Made by a program: the position numbers and the translations under genes. From the NCBI GenBank assembly GCA_965603365.1, contig CBFDCR010000080.1, positions 1 through 22,688 of the forward strand: 22,688 nucleotides of DNA. Direction: 5' to 3'. Under the pieces are notes generated by a model. The model had not been told where the DNA came from. It was given only the letters and a program-made list of their open reading frames with translations, and did not search any database. Below are positions 15,437 through 22,598 of the stretch, one piece after another; position 1 is the stretch's first letter; each line of letters begins with the position of its first letter. This DNA is from JAHELQ01 sp965603365. Its GTDB lineage: Bacteria; Acidobacteriota; Aminicenantia; UBA2199.

Positions 15437-17492
15437 TTTTTTATTTGAACTCGGTGTCGAAGAAGTACCGGTTTTGGAAATCAAAAATGTCGTTGAGCAA
15501 TTAAAAGACAAACTGGAAGCCAGATTCAAGGAACACCAGGTCCAGTACAATAGCATCGAAACCGCCGCCACCAACAAGCGATTTATGGTATACGTCTCCA
15601 AAATCGATGAAAAAACCGAAAACAAAGAAGAAGAGATTTTAGGCCCTGCCAAAAAAATCGCCATCGATGAAAACGGGCAGCCCACCCTGGCCCTGCAAAA
15701 ATTTATGGAAGCCCATCAGGTTGAACTGGGCGACACCCTGGAAATTGAAACCCCCAAGGGCACTTATATCGGCATACACAAATTTATCCCCGGGAAAAAA
15801 ACAGGGGACATGCTGGAAAAAACCATTCCCCAAATACTGGGGGAGATCCAATTTTCCAAAACCATGGTATGGAATGCTTCCAGGGTCTCCTTTGTCCGGC
15901 CCGTCAAGAATATTTTAGCCCTATTTGACAATCGCCTGATCAAATTTGAATTTGCAGGCATTCCCACTTCCAATAAAATCAGCGGCCACAGCTTGCTGTC
16001 GGAACATGAAATCGAAATTAACTCCTTTAAAGACTATGTTGAGAAACTGCACAAAAATTTTGTGATCGTCCGGGAAGAGGAAAGAAAGGAAAAAATATTG
16101 AGTGAGATCAAGGACATTGAAGAAGAGATGGAGGCCCACGTTCCCCTGAAAGAAGAGATGCTCCACTATTATATCTATAACAACGAGTACCCCGTGGTAT
16201 TCAACGGTGAGTTCGACGCCAAATACCTGGAATTGCCCCACGAGATCATCGCCGCCTTCATGATTAAGGAGAAGAAATTAATTCCCGTTTACAAACAGGA
16301 CCAGCAAATGCTGAATATGTTTGTGGGGGTATCCAATATCCCCGATGAAAATAAATTTGTAAGTACCGGCAATGAGCGGGTGATCCGGGCAACCTTCGAC
16401 GATGCCAAATTCTTCTGGGACAACGATCGCAAGGACGATTTTAAAGCCCTGAGGGATGGCTTGAAAAAGGTGACCTTCCAGAAAGAGCTGGGAACTTTTT
16501 ATGACAAAACCGAAAGGCTCGCCCTCCTGGCCGAAGCCCTGGTGCGGGAAACCGGTAATGTCGAACTGTCCGAGTCCCTCAAAAAAGCGGGCCTCCTGTG
16601 CAAAAATGATCTGATTACCCGGATGGTCCGGGAATTTCCCTCGCTGCAAGGTGTCATGGGGGGACTCTACTTGCGAGAAATGGGTATTGACCTTTTGATC
16701 TGGCAGTCTGTCTACGGGCATTACGAGCCGAAAGGCTATACCGACGACAAGCTCGAGCACTTAGGTGCAGGCCTGTTGTCCGTCGCCGATAAGATGGACA
16801 ATATTGCCGCCCTGCTGTCAAAAGGTGTTAAAATCTCCAGTTCAAAGGACCCCTACGGCATCCGCCGGGACAGCAACGCCATCATTAAAATCATCGTCGA
16901 TTTTCAACTGGATTTCGATCTTTCGGAATTGATTCGGGCAGCGGCCGAACCGTTTGCCGATACGCCGGAAAAACGGAAACCCCTGGTCCGCCAGATCACG
17001 GAACTATTTTTCTACCGCATCGAAAACCTCCTTAAAGACGTAGTGGGTATCCGCTATGACATCGTCAATTCGGTCCTGAACAGCGATAAAATGCTGGTAT
17101 ACCAGATTTACCTGAGGGCCCGGGATGTGCAAAAAATGGAGGATACCGAACCCATCCAGCATCTCATCATCATCCACAAACGGTTGAAAAATCTCATCAA
17201 AGATTGCCCCCCCTATTCCCTCTCCCGGGACCTGCTGGTGGAAAAGGAAGAGACACTCCTCTATGAAATTTTTAAAGAATCCAGGGGCAAAATCGAAGAT
17301 TTGATCGCCCGGCAGAGTTATGTCCAGGCCTGTTCCGAAATCGTGGAGATGAAGCCCCTGATCGACGGCTTTTTTGACAATGTCCTGGTGATGGACAAAG
17401 ACGAAAAAATAAAACAGAACCGGATTGCCCTGCTGCAAAAATTCGATGAGCTGCTGGCCAAAATCGCCGACTTCTCCGTCATCTTTGAATAA
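15429..17492 (+). CDS. glyS: Glycyl-tRNA synthetase beta subunit
   Basis: 687 aa, the usual length. The N terminus MPDFLFELGVEEVP is the family hallmark. The middle holds the HD-like region, with HYEPKGYTDDKLEHLGAGLLSVADKMD and SSSKDPYGIRRDSNAIIKI. The C-terminal anticodon-binding domain ends in FFDNVLVMDKDEKIKQNR. The beta subunit recognises tRNA-Gly and is required for charging. It is the last gene of the glycine operon. An inverted repeat begins at its stop codon and may end or stabilise the transcript. Confidence 0.96.
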   Translation: MPDFLFELGVEEVPVLEIKNVVEQLKDKLEARFKEHQVQYNSIETAATNKRFMVYVSKIDEKTENKEEEILGPAKKIAIDENGQPTLALQKFMEAHQVELGDTLEIETPKGTYIGIHKFIPGKKTGDMLEKTIPQILGEIQFSKTMVWNASRVSFVRPVKNILALFDNRLIKFEFAGIPTSNKISGHSLLSEHEIEINSFKDYVEKLHKNFVIVREEERKEKILSEIKDIEEEMEAHVPLKEEMLHYYIYNNEYPVVFNGEFDAKYLELPHEIIAAFMIKEKKLIPVYKQDQQMLNMFVGVSNIPDENKFVSTGNERVIRATFDDAKFFWDNDRKDDFKALRDGLKKVTFQKELGTFYDKTERLALLAEALVRETGNVELSESLKKAGLLCKNDLITRMVREFPSLQGVMGGLYLREMGIDLLIWQSVYGHYEPKGYTDDKLEHLGAGLLSVADKMDNIAALLSKGVKISSSKDPYGIRRDSNAIIKIIVDFQLDFDLSELIRAAAEPFADTPEKRKPLVRQITELFFYRIENLLKDVVGIRYDIVNSVLNSDKMLVYQIYLRARDVQKMEDTEPIQHLIIIHKRLKNLIKDCPPYSLSRDLLVEKEETLLYEIFKESRGKIEDLIARQSYVQACSEIVEMKPLIDGFFDNVLVMDKDEKIKQNRIALLQKFDELLAKIADFSVIFE

Positions 17493-17589
17493 GCCGCTAA
17501 GAACGCGAAGGGGCGCGAAGGCTTCATGTGATAGATATAAATCGGATCTTTTGTCTGAAACTTCGTGTGTCTTAGCGTCCTTCGCGGCT
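17492..17589. repeat. Imperfect inverted-repeat element between glyS and radA
   Basis: Two arms of about 33 nt, 17492-17525 and (reverse complement) 17589-17557, share the pattern AGCCGC-KAAG-RACGC-KAAG-...CGAAG-..TTC. They flank a 31-nt AT-rich centre. The transcript could fold into a long imperfect hairpin. Each arm is also built from a degenerate AAGNNCGC unit, like the small repeats scattered in many bacterial genomes (from memory). It fills nearly the whole intergenic space and its right end supplies the first bases of the radA -10 box. Confidence 0.75.
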
Positions 17590-17594
17590 ATAAT
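17589..17594 (+). promoter_or_regulatory. -10 box just upstream of radA
   Basis: A perfect TATAAT ends 8 bases before the radA ATG. There is no good -35 box at 16-18 bp and no Shine-Dalgarno. If it is used, radA mRNA would be leaderless or nearly so. Confidence 0.4.
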
Positions 17595-17602
17595 CATACA
17601 AA

Positions 17603-18967
17603 ATGAAAAGTAAAGTGCTTTATGAATGTGTGGAGTGCGGGTTTCAGAATCCCAAGCTCTACGGCAAATGTCCCCAGTGCGGTATGTGGAATTCCATGAT
17701 CGAGACCCGGGCCGCGGCGGAGACAGCAGACTCCGGCGGCCCGGCGGTGCAGCCGGTCCACCTAAAAGATGTCGACCAGCAGCAATTGCAGCGCCATATG
17801 ACCGATTTTAAAGAGTTTGACCGGGTGCTGGGCGGCGGCATCGTGCCCGATTCCATCGTCCTGATCGGCGGCGAACCGGGGGTGGGTAAATCCACCCTGC
17901 TGCTGGAAATATCCGGCATCCTGTCGCAGCAGGGGAAAAAGGTGCTCTACTATTCCGGCGAAGAATCGGCCTTGCAAATTAAGACCCGGGCCCAGCGGCT
18001 GGAGACCGATGCCGACGATATTTTCCTGCTGACCATGGGCAGCCTGGAAGATGTCAGGGCCGCGGTGGAAAAGCTCAAACCGGAATTCTTAATCATCGAT
18101 TCTATACAGACCATCCAGTCCCGGAAAGGTCCCCTCATCTCCGGCTCCATCTCCACCATGCGCTACGTCACCGCCGAGATCAGCGAACTGGCCAAAAAAG
18201 ACCACATCACCGTCTTTATTATCGGCCACATCACCAAAGAGGGGGTGATCGCCGGGCCCAAGATGCTGGAACACATGGTGGATGCAGTCCTCTATTTTCA
18301 GGGGGAGTTAAAATCGGATCTCCGCATCCTGCGGGCCGAGAAAAACCGCTTCGGCCCGGTCAACGAACTGGGCATATTCCAGATGACCGGCCGGGGTTTG
18401 AAATCCGTGGTAAACCCCTCGCCCCTGTTTTTGCAGCACCGCCAATCGGCCGACACCGGTATCGCTACCTTCCCCACCGTCAGCGGCCTGCGGGCCATCT
18501 TAATCGAGATACAGTCGCTGGTGGCCGAGAGTCCCTTTACCGGTAATCCCCGGCGCATCGCCGTGGGCTTCGACCACTACCGCATGTCCATGCTCATCTC
18601 CATTATCGAAAAAAAACTGAAACTCCCCTTCTACAAATCCGACGTGTTCCTCAACATCACCGGCGGCATCAACATCCGGGAGACCGCCGCCGACTTAGCC
18701 ATCGTCACCGCCCTCATCTCCAGTTACAAGAACTTCGTGGTGCCCCACGACGTCATCATCATCGGCGAGGTGGGTCTCACCGGCGAGATCCGGCCGGTGG
18801 GGCTGCTGGAAAACCGCCTCAAAGAGGCCATTCGCCAGGGATTTAAACAATTCATCCTGCCTGCCTGCCAGTCCGACATCAGTCACCTCCCGGACATCAC
18901 CATCTCCCCGGCCCAGAATATCTACGACCTCTACAACCTCCTCAAACCCCAGAAAAGTAAAGGCTAA
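17603..18967 (+). CDS. radA: DNA repair protein RadA (Sms)
   Basis: 454 aa, full length. RadA is a hexameric RecA-like helicase that drives branch migration during recombination and repair. Residues 9-26 are the C4 zinc finger (C9, C12, C23, C26 in YECVECG...GKCPQCGMWNSM). The ATPase core has Walker A GGEPGVGKST (89-98, K96), a Walker B region LIIDSIQT (163-170) and the RadA-specific KNRFG (247-251). The C-terminal third is the Lon-like domain: GGINIRETAADLAIV and IIIGEVGLTGEIRPV. ATG 17603 lies 8 bases after TATAAT and has no ribosome binding site. Confidence 0.97.
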   Translation: MKSKVLYECVECGFQNPKLYGKCPQCGMWNSMIETRAAAETADSGGPAVQPVHLKDVDQQQLQRHMTDFKEFDRVLGGGIVPDSIVLIGGEPGVGKSTLLLEISGILSQQGKKVLYYSGEESALQIKTRAQRLETDADDIFLLTMGSLEDVRAAVEKLKPEFLIIDSIQTIQSRKGPLISGSISTMRYVTAEISELAKKDHITVFIIGHITKEGVIAGPKMLEHMVDAVLYFQGELKSDLRILRAEKNRFGPVNELGIFQMTGRGLKSVVNPSPLFLQHRQSADTGIATFPTVSGLRAILIEIQSLVAESPFTGNPRRIAVGFDHYRMSMLISIIEKKLKLPFYKSDVFLNITGGINIRETAADLAIVTALISSYKNFVVPHDVIIIGEVGLTGEIRPVGLLENRLKEAIRQGFKQFILPACQSDISHLPDITISPAQNIYDLYNLLKPQKSKG

Positions 18968-19002
18968 CTACATTATATTGCGCCACACCCAGGAGAGAAT
19001 TT

Positions 19003-19170
19003 ATGTCCGATGAGCCCCTGTTGGCGTTAACGCACCTCGTGGATCAACATTTTGGCTGGAATCGACAACTCAGGTTAAATAGGGCTTTCTGGATTTACGA
19101 AAGTGAGGGGCATAAATATTTGCATAAATATTTTGTTTATGCTACACTCCAGATCTGTAAAAGCGTGTGA
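19003..19170 (+). CDS. Short ORF downstream of radA, possibly a DciA/DUF721-like 5' remnant
   Basis: 55 aa from ATG 19003, preceded at 5 bases by AGGAGAG, a good ribosome binding site. The protein begins MSDEPLLALTHLVDQHFG and continues with RLNRAFWIYESEGHKYLHKY. The spacing of Leu, Phe/Trp and the charged turn resembles the first helices of DciA-type (DUF721) proteins, but the rest of that fold is absent and the similarity is judged by eye. A promoter-like element overlaps its 3' half, so it may be a decaying gene. It is a small expressed protein or a remnant; function unknown. Confidence 0.35.
   Translation: MSDEPLLALTHLVDQHFGWNRQLRLNRAFWIYESEGHKYLHKYFVYATLQICKSV
19111..19148 (+). promoter_or_regulatory. 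Promoter with a palindrome in the spacer (candidate operator)
   Basis: TTGCAT (19120-19125), 17 bp, TACACT (19143-19148), with an extended -10 TGC immediately before. Within it lies a perfect dyad, GCATAAA-N7-TTTATGC (19122-19142), and CATAAATATT is directly repeated at 19111 and 19123. A dimeric repressor on the dyad would block RNA polymerase. The transcript would run towards the exported protein and permease genes. Confidence 0.5.
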
Positions 19171-19303
19171 AACCCAAAGGAAACATTAAATAAGTAGATC
19201 TGTGAAGGAGGCCACCAGTATTGAGACCAGGTATTAAGAGCAAGATATTTAAGGGATGCTCTTCGGTGTATGTTGATTTTCCAGATCTGGGGCATTTTTA
19301 TTG

Positions 19304-19333
19304 TTGTTTTTCCATTTTTCGCTGTGCTATAAT
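19304..19333 (+). promoter_or_regulatory. Promoter for the exported-protein/permease genes
   Basis: TTGTTT (19304-19309), 18 bp, TATAAT (19328-19333). The leader would be about 35 nt and contains AAGGAG ahead of the ATG at 19375. Confidence 0.6.
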
Positions 19334-19374
19334 CGAATTATGAAACACCCACAACAAAATCAAGGAGACCCAAA

Positions 19375-20013
19375 ATGAAAAAAGTATTAACCATTATAAT
19401 TATTTTAACATTTACGATGGGGATTTCGGCGTTCACCGTTTGTAATGATCTCGAGTGCATCTTCTCCGAAAATCCTGAAAAAACTGTCCTTTCTGTGAAT
19501 TTGATTAACGGTGCAATTCATTTCTTGAAATCAAAGTCTTATGCCGATCTACTGCTATATGAATACGAGAAGTCGGCATTGCAGAACTATGACTACTCTG
19601 TATCTTTCGATCACGTCGAAAAGGCGATTTTACAATTGGAATCTTCCAGGGCTAAATATAATGAGGCAATAAATATCGGTAAGAGGATCGGTTATAACGA
19701 AAAGAAAGTCGCCTGGTTTAAAAATTTCAATTATAATGAATTTATTGATTTTAACAACTTGAATAAAGAGACTGCCCAAAGGGTTATGAATCATTTAGGC
19801 GAAAGTAATATCATAGGGATATATCAACAATTTATAAATGACATTGGAGATATCCAGAATACTCTTTATCTAATTAGAGACAGAGTTAAAACGGGAACTA
19901 AGCCTGAAATTACAATTATCTGGAAACTTTTACAGCAGTACTCTGAAGCCAGTTTATTCGGTAACTATGCCACTGTAATGGGGACAACTATTTTAGGTGA
20001 ATGCAATGAGTAA
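19375..20013 (+). CDS. Exported protein of unknown function
   Basis: 212 aa. Residues 1-19 are a signal peptide (KK, then a run of Ile/Leu/Thr, ending GISA before FT), so the protein should be secreted to the periplasm or surface. C23 and C28 lie just after the cleavage site. The rest is predicted helical, with acidic and aromatic residues, and matches no family I recognise. AAGGAG precedes the start by 7 bases. It is 18 bp upstream of an ABC-2 type permease and likely co-transcribed with it, so it may be a periplasmic partner of that transporter. The gene is clearly more AT-rich than radA. Confidence 0.7.
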   Translation: MKKVLTIIIILTFTMGISAFTVCNDLECIFSENPEKTVLSVNLINGAIHFLKSKSYADLLLYEYEKSALQNYDYSVSFDHVEKAILQLESSRAKYNEAINIGKRIGYNEKKVAWFKNFNYNEFIDFNNLNKETAQRVMNHLGESNIIGIYQQFINDIGDIQNTLYLIRDRVKTGTKPEITIIWKLLQQYSEASLFGNYATVMGTTILGECNE

Positions 20014-20031
20014 ATATACAGTCAAAGTTAT

Positions 20032-20898
20032 ATGATGAAAGTTACCTTATATGAAATAAAACGGCTTGGCAGAAAAAGGTATGTTATCATACTGTTATTT
20101 TTTTTGATATGTTCTTTATATTTTGCTCTATCAGGGGTCTTTGAATATAAAACATCGTTGAAAGAGAGGGAAAATTTTGTCAATTTTGAGAAGCTCCGGT
20201 TCAAAAAATATTATACTTATGATATATATGGAGTGCTTGGGCATCAAATATTATACCAATATTCCCCTCTTAGTATTTTTTTTGACAGCAGCTCTTTTTT
20301 AAAGCCTACCGAGGCATCCCTGGACGTGACTGAAATCATCAAGGTAACCACCTCAAAAAAGGACAAATCATTATTTGGAGAAGATGGATTTTTTAAGGGA
20401 TTCTCAGGACTGATCTTTATTTTTGGTAGTTTATTTACGCTTTTTTTAGGTCTGAATAATTTCAAGACAGCCAAACAAGCCAGGATTTCTCATTCCCTAT
20501 TTTTTATAATGAAATCACAGCTTGTCCGTATGATTTTAATTTCGATAATCCTATCTTTTCTTTTTATTTTCATTTTTTTATTTGTTAAATTATTCGGAAT
20601 TAACTTCACTGCCGAAGAGACCCAAAACTTTATGATGTTTCTGTTCTATTCCATACTTATGCTTTTATTCTTTTATCTATCTGGCCTAACGATCTCTGCT
20701 CTAACTTTACATAAAAGAAAACTTACTATTGCCTGCGGATTTTTCTTCTGGATTATCCTTGCCGTTTTTATTCCCTCTCTTTCGAGTAAATATATCTTGA
20801 ATGAAGCCAATAAATTGCCATCTGAAAAGACAATAAGTATAAAAAAATTCTCAAAGTTATTTATGAGTCAAATAAGAAAATCGAGTATGATCAGTTGA
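20032..20898 (+). CDS. ABC-2 type permease, N-terminal part (frame interrupted)
   Basis: 288 aa as read. Membrane segment 1 is about residues 17-36, then a large extracytoplasmic loop to about 122. Segments 2-5 lie near 124-143, 166-188, 200-222 and 229-250. This is the layout of ABC-2 permeases with a big loop between helices 1 and 2. The usual sixth helix is missing: it is found in the next reading frame. At a run of seven A (20841-20847) the frame leaves the homologous track, and the last 16 or so residues are out of frame. It starts 18 bp after the exported-protein gene without a Shine-Dalgarno; ATG 20032 or 20035 may be used. No ABC ATPase gene with intact Walker motifs is nearby. Confidence 0.75.
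   Translation: MMKVTLYEIKRLGRKRYVIILLFFLICSLYFALSGVFEYKTSLKERENFVNFEKLRFKKYYTYDIYGVLGHQILYQYSPLSIFFDSSSFLKPTEASLDVTEIIKVTTSKKDKSLFGEDGFFKGFSGLIFIFGSLFTLFLGLNNFKTAKQARISHSLFFIMKSQLVRMILISIILSFLFIFIFLFVKLFGINFTAEETQNFMMFLFYSILMLLFFYLSGLTISALTLHKRKLTIACGFFFWIILAVFIPSLSSKYILNEANKLPSEKTISIKKFSKLFMSQIRKSSMIS
20841..20847 (+). other. A7 frameshift point (slippery heptamer)
   Basis: In the permease frame the sequence reads ATA AAA AAA TTC. The seven A form a heptamer A AAA AAA in the phase required for -1 slippage, and a -1 shift enters exactly the frame that encodes the rest of the permease. Adding one A would do the same, so a point deletion or a base-calling error is equally possible. With the shift the product is a single protein of about 600 aa. 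Confidence 0.6.
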
Positions 20899-21833
20899 AA
20901 AGGATAAAAAAAATCGTTTCCCTAAAGCAAAATCTTTCATTGCTCTTTCCAACTACTTATTATTCTTTACTGCAAAATGAGATATCAACGAAGAGCTATA
21001 ATAGTTTGATCGATTTTGTTATTTACAATATGAACCTTAGATACAATTTCATGAAATATTACTACAATAAGAAATACTTCTCGAAGGATCGGAAGGTGGA
21101 GTCGTTTATCAAGGGGGAGGAGAATGTGTTTAGGGCGGAGAGTCGGCTGCCGGGGAATTTTTGGGCCGGGGTGGGGATTACCGGGTTGTACTGTTTGATT
21201 TTGTTTGGACTCTCCCTGCCGGTGCTTTACTTCAAGCTCAACAGGAAGATCAAGGATAAGGAGAAGATTAATTTTAACATCAGCGCCCTGGAGCAGGGAA
21301 AATGTTTTTACCTGCGCTGCCGCACCGAAGCCTTTAGAAACCGCCTGTTCCACCAGTTGGCTGGCCAGCCCAATGTCCTGGCCCTGGAGCAAATGAAGGC
21401 CGAAGACATCGATCCCGACTTACTGCCCCGTTATATCGTGCCTTACCTGTGCCATATCAGGGGGATTAAAGACATCGATAAGGTGGAGTCCCTGATCGAA
21501 CGATTGGGGGTAGAGGACTTCCAGTACTTCAAATATAAAAAACGGGAAGAGGTCAGCGAAGAGGAGTTTAAGAAAATTTATGCTGCCCTCATGCTGGCGG
21601 AGGCAGGCGATGAGCAGGCCATTATACTGAACAACTTCCTGGCCGGGGAGAGGCGGTCGTTTGAGCGAAGCCTGGTGGAGGCCTTGCTGGATATCAAAAG
21701 GGCGGATGAGATTATCATTTATTTGAGTGCCGAAAATTTTGAGTTCCTTTCGGCCACGGACATGGACGAGATACCGGAAGGCGAGGATTTCGAGGTCAGC
21801 CGGGTACTATTGGACCGGGTTTGCCTGCGATAG
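20847..21833 (+). CDS. ABC-2 permease C-terminal part fused to a degenerate ABC ATPase-like domain
   Basis: The frame is open from about 20826; if read alone it would start at TTG 20895 (312 aa). From there, residues 1-88 look like the second extracytoplasmic loop of the upstream permease and residues 89-115 are its missing last helix (GNFWAGVGITGLYCLILF). After KLNRKIK comes a cytosolic domain (about 124-312) spaced like an ABC ATPase: LEQGKCFYLRC...RLFHQLAG where Walker A should be, VSEEEFKKIYAALMLA where the signature helix should be, and QAIILNNFLAG where Walker B should be. The Walker A Gly-Lys-Ser/Thr and the Walker B Asp-Glu are absent, so it could not hydrolyse ATP normally. The assignment is by pattern, not by search. 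From about 21085 the DNA turns from AT-rich to GC-rich within the gene. Confidence 0.6.
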   Translation: MLKVIYESNKKIEYDQLKRIKKIVSLKQNLSLLFPTTYYSLLQNEISTKSYNSLIDFVIYNMNLRYNFMKYYYNKKYFSKDRKVESFIKGEENVFRAESRLPGNFWAGVGITGLYCLILFGLSLPVLYFKLNRKIKDKEKINFNISALEQGKCFYLRCRTEAFRNRLFHQLAGQPNVLALEQMKAEDIDPDLLPRYIVPYLCHIRGIKDIDKVESLIERLGVEDFQYFKYKKREEVSEEEFKKIYAALMLAEAGDEQAIILNNFLAGERRSFERSLVEALLDIKRADEIIIYLSAENFEFLSATDMDEIPEGEDFEVSRVLLDRVCLR

Positions 21834-21885
21834 CCTCTTAATCTTAGAGTTTCACTCTCTTGCCGGCTCAAGTCCCTGGGGGGCA

Positions 21886-22311
21886 TCATGTGCACGGCTG
21901 GCCTCCGTTTTCGGTTTTGGCCCGGTACAATTTTTCGACCAATTCCCGGTTATCCAGTTTCCAGTGGAAGAAAAACTTCAGCACCGGGTATTGGAAGCGG
22001 GGGACTTCCCGGATGTAATAGAGAAGCTCTTCCATATCTTCCTGATATACCCCGAAATCGACATCCCTCATCTTCGTAATATCCTTAATGAACATATCCC
22101 CCTTGCCGGTGAGCAACCAGTTGATGTTGACATCGTAGCCCTGGATTAACTTTAACAGCATACCGGCATCAGGATAACCGCCGTCGGTTTCGTATCGCAG
22201 GATGGTGGGTTTTGAGAGTCCCATTTTTTGGGCGAAATCGCCCTGGTTAAATCCCAGTTTTTTCCTGACCATGGCAAACCTTTCGGCAAAGCCGCTTTTG
22301 TCTTTTTTCAT
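21886..22311 (-). CDS. XRE-family (Cro/CI-type) transcriptional regulator
   Basis: 141 aa. Residues 7-70 are an HTH_3 domain; the helix-turn-helix is about 22-42 (NQGDFAQKMGLSKPTILRYE). VNINWLLTGKGDMF (61-74) is the usual end of CI-like DNA-binding domains. The C-terminal half is helical and unknown and could bind a ligand or dimerise. AAGGA precedes the start by 6 bases; a weak CTGACA-N16-TAATAA lies further upstream on the same strand. It converges on the permease gene. The palindromic promoter at 19111-19148 is a possible target, but nothing links them beyond distance. Confidence 0.88.
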   Translation of the reverse strand: MKKDKSGFAERFAMVRKKLGFNQGDFAQKMGLSKPTILRYETDGGYPDAGMLLKLIQGYDVNINWLLTGKGDMFIKDITKMRDVDFGVYQEDMEELLYYIREVPRFQYPVLKFFFHWKLDNRELVEKLYRAKTENGGQPCT

Positions 22312-22384
22312 GATTAATCCTTATGTTTTATTATCACGTTATTTTTTATTGTCAGTAAAGCCCGGGGGTTCCCTCCTCTGGGAG

Positions 22385-22552
22385 TCGGAACCGGCAGTGG
22401 GCAGTGAGGCCTATGCTGCGGCGCGGGTGTTTTATTATTCGGCCAAAGGTGCGGCAAAGGCCAATGTTCCCGGTGCCGATGCCATCGTGGAAGAGTTGGC
22501 CAAACGTTACAATCCCCGTGCCCAATCGGAAGAAAAGGAGAAGGCGGCCTGA
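22385..22552 (+). pseudogene. C-terminal fragment of an unknown gene
   Basis: The last 55 or so codons of an open frame look like real protein: EAYAAARVFYYSAKGAAKAN, then VPGADAIVEELAKRYNPR and a charged tail. Similar endings (an Ala-rich helix followed by VPGA and a short amphipathic helix) occur in small uncharacterised proteins, as I recall. Upstream of about 22385 the frame runs into the XRE promoter and the antisense of xre and is not protein-like. No start or ribosome binding site fits. It reads as a 5'-truncated gene end. Confidence 0.5.
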
Positions 22553-22598
22553 ATCATGCCATTTTTTCGCATATAGCTCAAAAGCCTCTCCCAGGGGC

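Larger units (their letters stand above)
18968..19374 (+). other. Intergenic stretch between radA and an exported-protein gene
   Basis: 407 bp. It contains a 55-codon ORF with a good ribosome binding site (19003-19170), a promoter-like element with a palindrome in its spacer (19111-19148), three copies of AGATCTG (near 19151, 19193 and 19282; the last lies within the 10-bp palindrome CCAGATCTGG), and a second promoter (19304-19333). The DNA becomes AT-rich here and stays so to about 21080. I see no tRNA or known riboswitch. Confidence 0.5.

Noticed and set aside
19221..19343. 40-codon TTG-started ORF preceded by GAAGGAGG
   Set aside because: The ribosome site and spacing are good, but the product is short, has a rare start and overlaps the downstream promoter. 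There is no sign of a known family, so it is not called.
22202..22384. 5' part of the plus-strand ORF reaching 22552
   Set aside because: It is antisense to the xre gene and its promoter region. Only the last 55 or so codons look like protein.
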